The position numbers and the translations under genes were made by a program. This document shows positions 19,190 through 27,242 of a DNA stretch of 64,000 nucleotides, in pieces. Position 1 is the stretch's first letter. Each line of letters starts with the position of its first letter. The notes under the pieces are model-generated. The model did not search any database, was not told the origin of the DNA, and saw only the letters and a program-made list of their open reading frames with translations. The DNA is from Mayfieldus sp963772265 (GTDB lineage: Bacteria; Actinomycetota; Thermoleophilia; Solirubrobacterales; 70-9). The DNA is taken from positions 248,001 to 312,000 of the forward strand of contig CAVYWS010000005.1 in the NCBI GenBank assembly GCA_963772265.1. Reading direction: 5' to 3'.

Positions 19190-19992
19190 GCACCGTAATC
19201 GCCGCGACCAGCACCGGCATCGACGTGACCCTGGGCGAGGTGGCGGCGGCGATCGCGCTGGCGGCGCTCGCCGCGGCGGTGTCGTTCTGGCAGTCGGCCG
19301 GGCTCGAGGGCGATATCGGAATCGCGGTGATCCGCTCCTTCATCCAGTTGACCGCGATCGGCTACGTGATCAACGTGATCTTCGACCAGGACCAGATCGT
19401 CTTCGTGCTGGCCCTGTTGCTGGTGATGGTGACCTTCGGCGCGCTGACCGCCCGCTCGCGGGCGAAGCGGGTTCCCGGCGCCCTCGGGCCGCTGCTGATC
19501 GCGCTTGCCGTCGCCGGCGCCTCGACCCTGGGCCTCGTCGTCGCCCTGGGCATCTTCAAGGCCGAGCCCCGCTACATGGTCCCGGTCGGGGGCATGGTGA
19601 TCGGAAACGCGATGACCGCCTCCGCGGTGGCGCTGAACCGGCTCGGCGACGAAATGGCCGACGGGCGGGCGCGGATCGAGGCGACGCTGGCGCTCGGGGC
19701 GACCTCGCGCGAGGCGGCGGCGCCGATCGTGCGCCGGGCGCTGCGCTCCGGGATGATCACCCTGGTCGACTCGACCAAGACGACCGGGCTGATCTTCTTC
19801 CCGGGCACGATGGTGGGAATGCTGCTGGCCGGGGCGGACCCGACCGACGCGGTTCGCCTGCAGCTGATCCTCCTCTACACGCTGCTCGGCAGCGTCGCGA
19901 TCGCGGCGCTGATCGCGACGGCACTCGCCTACCGAAACTTCTTCACTCCCGCCCACCAGCTGCGCGACCTGGCCGAGCCTCAGTCGCCGTAG
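19186..19992 (+). CDS. FetB/UPF0014-family ABC permease
   Basis: Membrane subunit paired with the preceding ATPase (4-nt overlap). 268 residues with about seven hydrophobic segments. Family-typical stretches are VIRSFIQLTAIGYVINVIF, VGGMVIGNAMTASAVALNRL and STKTTGLIFFPGTMVGMLLAG. FetB in E. coli exports iron and protects against oxidative stress; the same role is inferred here. The stop at 19990-19992 lies nine nt from that of the convergent next gene. Confidence 0.9.
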   Translation: MSTVIAATSTGIDVTLGEVAAAIALAALAAAVSFWQSAGLEGDIGIAVIRSFIQLTAIGYVINVIFDQDQIVFVLALLLVMVTFGALTARSRAKRVPGALGPLLIALAVAGASTLGLVVALGIFKAEPRYMVPVGGMVIGNAMTASAVALNRLGDEMADGRARIEATLALGATSREAAAPIVRRALRSGMITLVDSTKTTGLIFFPGTMVGMLLAGADPTDAVRLQLILLYTLLGSVAIAALIATALAYRNFFTPAHQLRDLAEPQSP

Positions 19993-20001
19993 CTGCGGGT
20001 T

Positions 20002-20374
20002 CTAGGACTCGGCTGCGGCCCGAAGCCGCAAGCGCTTGCGGGTTGCCCTCGTCAATCCCGCGACCACGAGGTCGTAGCTGTCCTCGATCAGGTCGGACAC
20101 CGTTGGGTCGGCCAGCGAGCCATCGAGGGTGATCGTGATCCAATGGCGCTTGTTGAGGTGGTAGCCGGGCGCAACGGCGTCGTGGGTGGCGCGAAGCTGC
20201 TCGGCCAGCTCGGGCTCGCACTTGACGCTCACCTTCAGCGGGCTGGCGTTGAGGTTGCTGAGGGCGAACATCTTGCCGCCCACCTTGAACACGGAGGTGT
20301 GCGGGTTGAACGGGAACTCCTCGACCGCCTCGGGCCTGGCAAGGCACGAGCTCTCGAAGCGACTCCGGGGTCAT
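20002..20374 (-). CDS. MmcQ/YjbR-family small protein (one frameshift)
   Basis: CyaY-like double-wing fold protein of unknown biological role. ATG at 20374 gives MTPESLRELCLARPEAVEEF when one extra base near 20345 is removed. FNPHTSVFKVGGKMFALSNL, ATHDAVAPGYHLNKRHWITI and SYDLVVAGLTRATRKRL are the family core. About 123 residues. The uninterrupted part alone (from 20292) starts MFKVGGKMFA and would be an N-terminally short product. It stands alone between the convergent FetB gene and the anti-sigma candidate. Confidence 0.85.
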
Positions 20375-20401
20375 CGAAGGGAGGCTAGAGATGCCGAGCG
20401 G

Positions 20402-21616
20402 TCACGGCGGGCAGCACCAGCCGGCGAGGCGGGGAAACGCAGGGGCCGAGCTGGCGCCGGGGTCGAATTGACGGGCAATGCCGCCGACCGCAGTGACGCG
20501 GCGGCCGCCTCCGGTCGGCACGAACAGCCATTGATCCGCGTCGCGCCAGGCGACGAGCAGCCGTCGGCCGTTGGGGGACCAGGCGAGGCCGGTGAAGGAG
20601 CCGGGGCCGGTGAACAGCCGGCGCGGGACAGGCCGGCCGCTCACCGCGCTGTCGACGTCGGCGAGGACGAGATCGCTGTGCGGTTGGACACCGGGCCGGT
20701 CGTGGCGGACTATGGCCGCCAGCCGATGCCCGTGCGGGGCAAATCCGGCGGTTACGAAACGACCGTCGCGCGGACCGGCGAAATGGATCAAGGGAAGCAT
20801 CAGCCGGCGTGGCGGGTCGATGACCAGCGCGACGTGCGGGTACAGCGCGAGCAGCCGCTTGCCGTCGCGCGACCAGTCGAGCTCCAGCAGCTCGGGCCCG
20901 TGCGGAACCGGTGGGAGGAGCTGGCGGCCGCTGTCGGCGTTGATCACGTGCACACCGCCCCTCGGGTCGCCGTAGGCGAGGAGGTTGGCGGGCCCCGGCT
21001 TCCAGGCCGGCGCCACCCGCCCGACCCTGCCCACCAGCCGGCGGTCATCGGTTCCGTCTCCGGCGACGAGGCGCAGCGAGTGCCCGGCCAGGTAGGCGAC
21101 CCGGAAGCCCGAGTCCGACCACCTTGGCCCGGAAAGCGGCTGAGGTCGCGACAACGACCAGCGGGTCTCGCCGACACCGTCGACGGCGCTCAGCTGGTTG
21201 CCCTCGATCGCAGCCTCGTAGAGACCGTGCGGCGACCAGGTCGCCTGCCGGTAGGGACCAAGCAACCTCCTCGAGCCGTCTGAGTGGACGATCCAGGCTC
21301 CCTGCGGCGACTCGACCAGGAGCTGACCGCCTCCCGGCAGGTTGGTAAGTGCAGGCTCGGCGCCCGGCTGACCGGTGGTGACGACGTCGCCGATCCAGTC
21401 CCTCACCTTGGCCCCGGCCGGGGAGAGAAGGAGACCGAGCAGGAGCAGCGCCGCGGCAAAGGCCAACGCGATGCGCGGGGGCAGCGGTCGGGCCGGCCGG
21501 GCGGGCTCGCGCTCGACGAACGCCTCGCGGACCACCTGCCAGCCGCGCTCCTGCCCCTCGTCCGCGCCCGGGAGGGGAATGTCGCGAAGCAGGTGCCTGA
21601 GGCGGGTCTCGTTCAT
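20402..21616 (-). CDS. Putative anti-sigma factor: membrane protein with extracytoplasmic beta-propeller
   Basis: Not assignable to a named family by eye. 404 residues: a ~45-residue cytoplasmic N terminus (MNETRLRHLLRDIPLPGADE), one membrane segment (about 48-68, IALAFAAALLLLGLLLSP), then a TolB/WD40-like propeller region with repeated blades such as ATWSPHGLYEA, ELDWSRDGKRLLAL, TAGFAPHGHRLAAI and GLAWSPNGRRLLVAW. It overlaps the upstream sigma factor gene by 4 nt, the normal arrangement for a sigma/anti-sigma pair. The propeller is inferred to be the sensor. The N-terminal part lacks an obvious zinc-binding anti-sigma motif. Confidence 0.65.
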   Translation of the reverse strand: MNETRLRHLLRDIPLPGADEGQERGWQVVREAFVEREPARPARPLPPRIALAFAAALLLLGLLLSPAGAKVRDWIGDVVTTGQPGAEPALTNLPGGGQLLVESPQGAWIVHSDGSRRLLGPYRQATWSPHGLYEAAIEGNQLSAVDGVGETRWSLSRPQPLSGPRWSDSGFRVAYLAGHSLRLVAGDGTDDRRLVGRVGRVAPAWKPGPANLLAYGDPRGGVHVINADSGRQLLPPVPHGPELLELDWSRDGKRLLALYPHVALVIDPPRRLMLPLIHFAGPRDGRFVTAGFAPHGHRLAAIVRHDRPGVQPHSDLVLADVDSAVSGRPVPRRLFTGPGSFTGLAWSPNGRRLLVAWRDADQWLFVPTGGGRRVTAVGGIARQFDPGASSAPAFPRLAGWCCPP

Positions 21617-22200
21617 CGCTCCTCCCCGGGGAGCAGCTCGGCGAGCCGGTCGAGGCCCCGCCGAAGTCGCGAATTGACCGTGCCCCTGGGCAGCTCGAGC
21701 AGCCGCGCGATCTCGCCCGGCGTCAGGTCGAGCAGGTATCGCAACACGACGGCGGCGCGCTGCTCGACCGGGAGCGCGGCGAGGGCCGACATCACGTCCT
21801 CGCCCGGGACATCGGGCGCGTCCACACTCGGGGCGGGGTCGAGGTCCGGGTTCGGGGAGACCTCCCGCACGATCGCCCGCCGGCGCGCCCAGTCGATCGA
21901 ACGGTTGGCGACGATCCGGTGCAGCCAGGGCCCGAAGGGCCGGCGGCGGTCGAAGCGGTCAAGGGCCCGCACCGCTGCCAGGAACGCCTCCTGGGCGATG
22001 TCCTCGGCCGCGGCAGCGTCGTGGACGATGAGGTAGGCGGCGCGATGGGCGCGCGGCCAGTGGGCGCGGTACAGCGACTCGAGCGCCTCCTCGGAGCCCG
22101 CCTGGGCGCGCCGCACCAGCGCGCGCTCGTCGCGACGAGCGACCGGTGCGCCCGCGTCGCCCTCTCCTCTAATCGCCCGCAAGGGGAAAGTGCTCTCCAT
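21613..22200 (-). CDS. ECF-type RNA polymerase sigma factor
   Basis: Alternative sigma factor of the extracytoplasmic-function class. ATG at 22200 (MESTFPLRAIRGEG) is preferred; an in-frame upstream extension to 22278 lacks conservation features. Sigma region 2 reads LYRAHWPRAHRAAYLI, AEDIAQEAFLAAVRALDRF and GPWLHRIVANRSIDWARR. Region 4 reads LPVEQRAAVVLRYLLDLTPG, then EIARLLELPRGTVNSRLRRG, the HTH that binds the -35 element. 195 residues. Co-transcription with the membrane propeller gene suggests envelope-stress control. Confidence 0.93.
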   Translation of the reverse strand: MESTFPLRAIRGEGDAGAPVARRDERALVRRAQAGSEEALESLYRAHWPRAHRAAYLIVHDAAAAEDIAQEAFLAAVRALDRFDRRRPFGPWLHRIVANRSIDWARRRAIVREVSPNPDLDPAPSVDAPDVPGEDVMSALAALPVEQRAAVVLRYLLDLTPGEIARLLELPRGTVNSRLRRGLDRLAELLPGEER

Positions 22201-22281
22201 GTTCGTTCGCACCCCGGCGAGATCGTCGGCATGGATTCTCGCCCAGATCCGGCGGCGGTCTCGGATGGCCGGCTGCACATC

Positions 22282-23121
22282 TCATCCCCGGGCGGCGATG
22301 CGGCGTGCGATCACCAGGATTGCGTGGGCGTTCCGACCGATCATCATCGGGCGTGGGTCCCCGGCCGGAAGCTCGACCACGAACGAATCGCCGTCGGGAA
22401 AGCGATTGTTCTGCCAATTGGGTGCGGTGCCGGCGAGCCACGGCAGACGCCGGAACGGGAGTCGAGCCAGCCGGGCATAGCGGCGCGCCAGAGGAATGCT
22501 GTGGCCCCATGCCCGGACCATCGCCGGGCCCGAGGACTGGTGAAACCAGACCGTCATCTTCGGTTGCAGCCAGCGGATCAGGTGAGCAGCGACTCGGGTT
22601 TCGGGTTCCGAGAAAGGCCGCGGTCCCGAGTACTGCGGCGAGCCGCGTGTGCCGATTCGCTTCCAGCCCTCCGGGAAGTTCCGGTTGAGGTCGACGCCAC
22701 GGCCATTCAACCGCGTGCCCAGGGTGTAGCCGTCCCGGTTGAGGTTGCGAACCAGATTGATGTTTGCGTCCGGCACCGGGCAACCCTGGGTCGGTTCGAT
22801 CGTCCTTGCCGCGCACTCGGTGCCGTGGATGCAGCCGAGGACCAGGACGGCGGGAAGCGACGGATCGCCGAGCTGGTGAACGCGAATCTGTCGGCCTCGA
22901 GCGGTGCGGCCGACAGCCCCGACCCTGCCCATCACGTTGTGGCGGCCGACCGGTGTCGTCAGGCTGGCCAGTGCCGGGCGGTGAGCGGCCTCCCATCGAC
23001 CCTGGCTCGATGGCTCCACCTTTGCGGAAGCTTCATCGATCGGCGCACGGTGACCGCCGCCGCCGGCGCCGAGAACGGCCATGAGCACCCCGGCGGCGGC
23101 GGCGATGAGCTTCTCGGTCAC
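22282..23121 (-). CDS. M14-family zinc carboxypeptidase/amidase, MpaA-like, secreted
   Basis: Zinc peptidase with a signal peptide (EKLIAAAAGVLMAVLGAG). 279 residues. Zinc ligands are visible as H99 and E102 in CIHGTE and H194 in VWFHQSSG. Substrate-binding RNLNRDGY and GRGVDLNRNFP follow, and E250 in SFVVELPAG is the expected catalytic glutamate. The arrangement resembles MpaA-type enzymes, which cleave the gamma-D-Glu-diaminopimelate bond of murein peptides. A cell-wall substrate is inferred, not proved. It follows the lipoprotein gene by 14 nt and precedes the sigma factor by 81 nt. Confidence 0.85.
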   Translation of the reverse strand: MTEKLIAAAAGVLMAVLGAGGGGHRAPIDEASAKVEPSSQGRWEAAHRPALASLTTPVGRHNVMGRVGAVGRTARGRQIRVHQLGDPSLPAVLVLGCIHGTECAARTIEPTQGCPVPDANINLVRNLNRDGYTLGTRLNGRGVDLNRNFPEGWKRIGTRGSPQYSGPRPFSEPETRVAAHLIRWLQPKMTVWFHQSSGPAMVRAWGHSIPLARRYARLARLPFRRLPWLAGTAPNWQNNRFPDGDSFVVELPAGDPRPMMIGRNAHAILVIARRIAARG

Positions 23122-23135
23122 GCTCGAGCGGCTCC

Positions 23136-24239
23136 TCAGCTCGCGGCCATGCCGAAGATCGTCCCGACGCGAACCGGGATGCGGTGCGCGGATCGATCAC
23201 CGAGCCTGTAGACGACGATCTCGCCAGGCGATTTCGGGCCGTTTGCGCCGCCGCTCATGAACACGGAGCGGCCATCGGAAGCCCAGGCGACGTATCCGTC
23301 CGCTCGCGCCACCCTGGATCCCGGCACGACCCGCAGCTCGCCGCTGCGGGAGTTGATAAGGGCCAGCTGGCGGGCGCCGACCAGTTCGCGCCCGCGCGTG
23401 ACGGGGACCGCGAACAGGTGGCCGTCGGGAGCGAAAGCGCCGCGGATGCCGTCGAAGTTCCTCAGGCCGGCCGGCGGGGTGACCGTGTGCCCTCGGCCGG
23501 AGCGAACGTCGCTGAAGTCGAGTGCCGGGACCGAGTAGGCCGCGTCGCCGCTGACCAGGAGGCTCGCGTTGGCGGCGTAGGCGTATTCCCCTTTCACGGT
23601 CGCTGTGATCTCGCCGCGGCGGGGACTCCAGACGGCGACCCCGGATCTGTGCGGCGGATTGATCGCAAGCCCGTTTCGAAGTCCCACCATCGGCCAGCTT
23701 CCGCGTGGCAGCCGCACCTCGGGCGTGATCACCCGTCCGCCGGCGCTCACCTCCCGCACGGCCACGAGTCCGCGTCGCGGGCGGCTTGGGTTCTCGAGCC
23801 CGACCCAGACCCGATTGGGGTTCGCGGAAGGGATGAAGAGACCGAATCCGCCGATCCGCGGTGAAACGAGGCGCCGGGGGCGCTGGAGGAGATTGAGGTC
23901 GATCGAGTAGGCGCCGCCCGCGTACGGGCCCGCCCCGCCGCCGAAATAGACAAGCCGGTGGCCGCGCCGAAGCAGGGGGAAGGGGGGATCGCCCGGGTAG
24001 AACCTCGGCGGCTTCGCAACCCAGCTCTTGCCGGCGTCGACGTCGACGATCGTCAATCGACGGTCCTGGCCCAGTGCACCTCCGAGGTATAGGTACTTGC
24101 CCGCCGGGAGCCGGTTCTGTGCCGTTGCGGACGCGGGCGGCTCCGGCGCCGCCGGCTCATCCTCACCACACCCCGGTAGGGGTGCAACCGACATCGCCAC
24201 CAGCAGCGCCAGAGCCGTGTTTCGCCCGCGTCCGTTCAT
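23136..24239 (-). CDS. Probable lipoprotein with beta-propeller fold, function unknown
   Basis: Unrecognised protein. From ATG 24239 (MNGRGRNTALALL) it is 367 residues; ATG 24251 adds four. A hydrophobic leader ends LPGCGED, a plausible but not ideal lipobox. A Pro/Ala-rich linker is followed by repeated strand-rich blades (KYLYLGGALGQDRRLTIVDV, RLVYFGGGAGPYAGG, YVAWASDGRSVFMSGG), suggesting a propeller like that of the nearby anti-sigma candidate. It is probably in an operon with the M14 peptidase and divergent from the MFS gene. Confidence 0.6.
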   Translation of the reverse strand: MNGRGRNTALALLVAMSVAPLPGCGEDEPAAPEPPASATAQNRLPAGKYLYLGGALGQDRRLTIVDVDAGKSWVAKPPRFYPGDPPFPLLRRGHRLVYFGGGAGPYAGGAYSIDLNLLQRPRRLVSPRIGGFGLFIPSANPNRVWVGLENPSRPRRGLVAVREVSAGGRVITPEVRLPRGSWPMVGLRNGLAINPPHRSGVAVWSPRRGEITATVKGEYAYAANASLLVSGDAAYSVPALDFSDVRSGRGHTVTPPAGLRNFDGIRGAFAPDGHLFAVPVTRGRELVGARQLALINSRSGELRVVPGSRVARADGYVAWASDGRSVFMSGGANGPKSPGEIVVYRLGDRSAHRIPVRVGTIFGMAAS

Positions 24240-24300
24240 CGTCACCACCACGGATACGGACGGCGGGGGCCGATAGGTCCATCTCCGTAGACTCGCCCGG

Positions 24301-25951
24301 GTGTCGCGTCAGCAGCGCCTGACCCTGATTGCGACGATCCTCGGCTCGACGATCGTCTTTCTCGACTCGACCGTCGTCAACGTCGCCCTGCCGGCGATCA
24401 AGGACGACCTCGATACCGGGCTCGCCGGTCAGCAATGGATCGTCGAGGCCTACCTGCTGACGCTGGTCTCGCTGATGCTGGTCGGCGGCTCGATGGGGGA
24501 CCAGTTCGGCCGCAGGCGCCTGTTCGAGATCGGCCTCGTCGGCTTCGGCGTCACCTCGGCGCTCTGCGCGATCGCGCCCTCCGACGTGTTCCTGATCGCC
24601 TTCCGAGCGCTGCAGGGGATGGCCGGGGCGCTTCTCGTCCCCGGTTCGCTGGCGATCGTCGCCGCCACCTTCGAGGGGGACGAGCGGGGCAGGGCGGTCG
24701 GCATCTGGACGGCGTGGACGGGGATCGCGACGGTGATCGGCCCGGCAGGGGGCGGACTGATAGTCGACTCGATCTCCTGGCGGGCGATCTTCGCGGTCAA
24801 CCTGCCGCTGGTGATCTTCAACCTCTGGCTCACCCGTGCCGCCGTTGCCGAGAGCCGCGACCCCGACGCCTTCATGGGGATCGACTACGGAGGCATCCTG
24901 CTCTCCGCCGCCGGCCTCGCCGGGCCGGTCTTCGCGCTGATCATGCAGCCGACCTACGGCTGGGGCGATCCGGTGGTCTTCGTCCCGATGATCGCCGGGA
25001 TCGCCGCCTTCGCGGCCTTCGTCGGTCCACGAGAAGCGCACCGAGCACCCGATGGTCGACCTCTCGCTGTTTCGGATCCGCAACTTCGCCCTCACAAACG
25101 TCGTCACGCTCGTCGTCTACGCGGGGTTGATCGGCAGCCTCTTCTACGTCCCGCTCTTCCTTCAGCAGGTCGCCGGCTACTCGGCGCTCGAGGCCGGTCT
25201 GGCGACCACGCCGAGCTCGGTGATCCTGTTCCTGCTCTCGCCGCGCTTCGGGAAGATCTCGATGGCGATCGGCCCGCGCTGGCCGATGACCTTCGGCCCG
25301 ATCGTCGGCGGGATCGGGTTGCTGCTGCTGCTCCGGGTCGAGGCGGACGCCGAGTACGTCACCCAGGTCCTTCCGGGCATCCTTCTCTTCGCGCTCGGCC
25401 TCGCGGCGACGGTCGCTCCGCTCACAGCCACCGCGCTCAACTCGGTCGAGGAGCGCCACGTCGGGATCGCTTCGGGGATCAACAACTCGGTCTCGCGGAT
25501 GGCGGGGCTGCTCGCGATCGCGGTGCTCGGGGCAGCGGTCGCGGGCCGCTTCGGCACCGTCCTCGACGAGCAGCTCGGCGCCCAGAGCTTCAGCCCCGCG
25601 GCCCAGCGGGAGATCGCGGACGCACGCGACGCCGGCTTCGCCGGAAGTGACGTCCCGAAGAACGTTCCAAAGGCCGAACAGGCGCGGATCGAGCCCGCGG
25701 TCGACGACGCCTCGGTGTCCGGCTTTCACCTCGGCATGGCGGTCGGCGGCGGGTTGATGATCGCCGGCGGGCTGGTCGCGGCGGTCGGGATCGAGGATCC
25801 GAAGCGGCGCCGCAAGCCCGGGCCCGCCCCGCGAGCGGTCCAGGCGGGCGAGTGTGGGAGGGCCAATCCCGAGCTCACCGAGCCGGTTCCGGGCGAGCTT
25901 TCGCCGGCCCCGGCCGGCGCCGGATCGGGCTCGATGGACTCGGCCTTATAG
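24301..25951 (+). CDS. DHA2-type MFS multidrug exporter (one frameshift)
   Basis: Proton-driven drug efflux permease of the EmrB/QacA type, expected 14 membrane segments. GTG 24301 gives VSRQQRLTLIATILGSTIVF, then LDSTVVNVALPAI, QWIVEAYLLTLVSLML, GGSMGDQFGRRRLFEIGL, FRALQGMAGALLVPGSLAI and GPAGGGLI. An extra G near 25028 (TTCGTCGGTCCAC) shifts the frame; HPMVDLSLFRIRNFALTN and IASGINNSVSRMAGLLAIAV then complete the second half. About 550 residues. No regulator is adjacent, and the substrate is unknown. Confidence 0.9.
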
Positions 25952-25962
25952 TCCGCGCCCCG

Positions 25963-26125
25963 GATGAGCAATTCCACGACTCGCGCACATCTGGATGACC
26001 CCTGTGAGCCACGCATCTCGTCGTCCTCGGGCTCGCCTTTGGCGCCACCAAAGGCGTCGCCCTGCGTCCTAGATCTGCTCGTCCACAGGTGCCCCCAGTC
26101 GCACGCGACCATGAAATTGCTCATC
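25963..26125. repeat. Structured intergenic element, copy R1 (163 nt), before trpS
   Basis: Rod-like fold closed by GATGAGCAATT (25963-25973) with AATTGCTCATC (26115-26125), a perfect 11-bp stem. Further stems are TCGCG/CGCGA (25981-25985, 26104-26108) and CCTGTG/CACAGG (26001-26006, 26084-26089). The apical hairpin is GGGC/GCCC plus CGCCTTTGG/CCAAAGGCG (26034-26042, 26048-26056). Two blocks, 26012-26032 (CGCATCTCGTCGTCCTCGGG and one more C) and 26059-26073 (GCCCTGCGTCCTAGA), are identical in R2. The trpS GTG starts two nt after the stem and has no Shine-Dalgarno. Transcribed strand unknown. See R2, R3, R4. Confidence 0.75.
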
Positions 26126-26127
26126 TA

Positions 26128-27136
26128 GTGGCCGACCTTCGCATCTTCAGCGGGATCCAGCCGACCGGGCGAAAGCACCTCGGCAACTACATCGGAGCGA
26201 TCCGCCAGTACGTCGAGGGGCAGGATCGCGGCGAGGCGATCTACTGCATCGTCGACCTGCACGCGATCACCGTCCCCTATGACCCCGGGGAGCTGCGCGA
26301 CTACCTCTACGACACAACCGCGATCCTGCTCGCCGCCGGGCTCGAGCCCGGAGCGCTGCATCCTCTTTCGCCAGTCCGACGTCCGCGAGCACACCGAGCT
26401 GACCTGGCTGCTGGGGGCGGTGACCTCCTGGGGCGACCTCAACCGGATGCACCAGTGGAAGGAGAAGCGGGAGGAGCTCGAGAAGCGCCCCGGGGCCTTC
26501 GTCAGCTCGGGAATCTTCAACTACCCGATCCTGATGGCGGCCGACGTGCTCGCCTACTGCGCGACCGATGTGCCGGTCGGCGACGATCAGCGCCAGCACG
26601 TCGAGCTGATGCGCGAGGTCGCGCGCCGCTTCAACGAGCGCTTCGGCGAGACCCTGGTCGTGCCCGAGCACCGAATCCCGGAGGTCGGGGCGCGGATCAT
26701 GGACCTGCAGAGCCCCGAGCGGAAGATGTCGACCACCAGCTCCAGCGACTCGGGCATCGTCTATGTGCTCGACGAGCCCGACGCGATCCGCTCCAAGTTC
26801 GGGAGCGCGGTTACCGACTCCGGCAGCGACATCGTCCGCTCGGAGGAGAAGCCCGGGATCTCGAACCTGATCGAGATCACCGCGGTGTCCCGTGGGATCA
26901 CTCCCGAGGAGGTCGAGCGCGAGTTCGAGGGCGCCGGCTACGGTGACTTCAAGCAGGCCGCGGCGGAGTCGGTGGTCGAGCTGCTGACCCCGGTCAGGGA
27001 GGGCTACGCGGGGCTTCGCCCCGATACCGAGGCGCTGGAGCGAACCCTCGCGGCGGGCGCCGAGAAGGCGCGCGAGATCGCCTCGGGGACGCTCGCCGAG
27101 GTGCGTGAGCGGATGGGCGTCGGGCCGCCGGCCTAG
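26128..27136 (+). CDS. trpS: TrpS, tryptophanyl-tRNA synthetase (one frameshift)
   Basis: Class I aminoacyl-tRNA synthetase. GTG 26128 gives VADLRIFSGIQPTGRKHLGN, matching the family start and the HIGH-type signature (here KHLGN). An extra G near 26357 shifts the frame; ILFRQSDVREHTELTWLLG, FNYPILMAADVLAY, VPVGDDQRQHVELMREVARR and the KMSTS-type loop SPERKMSTTSSS follow. About 335 residues, normal. The structured element R1 lies directly upstream. No T-box consensus is visible. Confidence 0.95.
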
Positions 27137-27242
27137 GCACAACTGGACGGATTTCCCATGCCCGAAGCGGCGTGGCGGCGAGGGCGCCGTGCTACTAATG
27201 CCCTGGCAATCGAATGAAGTGCAGGGCGAGGGCAGGAGGCCG

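Noticed and set aside
25963..26127. T-box riboswitch before trpS
   Set aside because: No AGGGUGGNACCGCG-type antiterminator or specifier-loop pattern, and the same element precedes rluB, which is not a T-box target.
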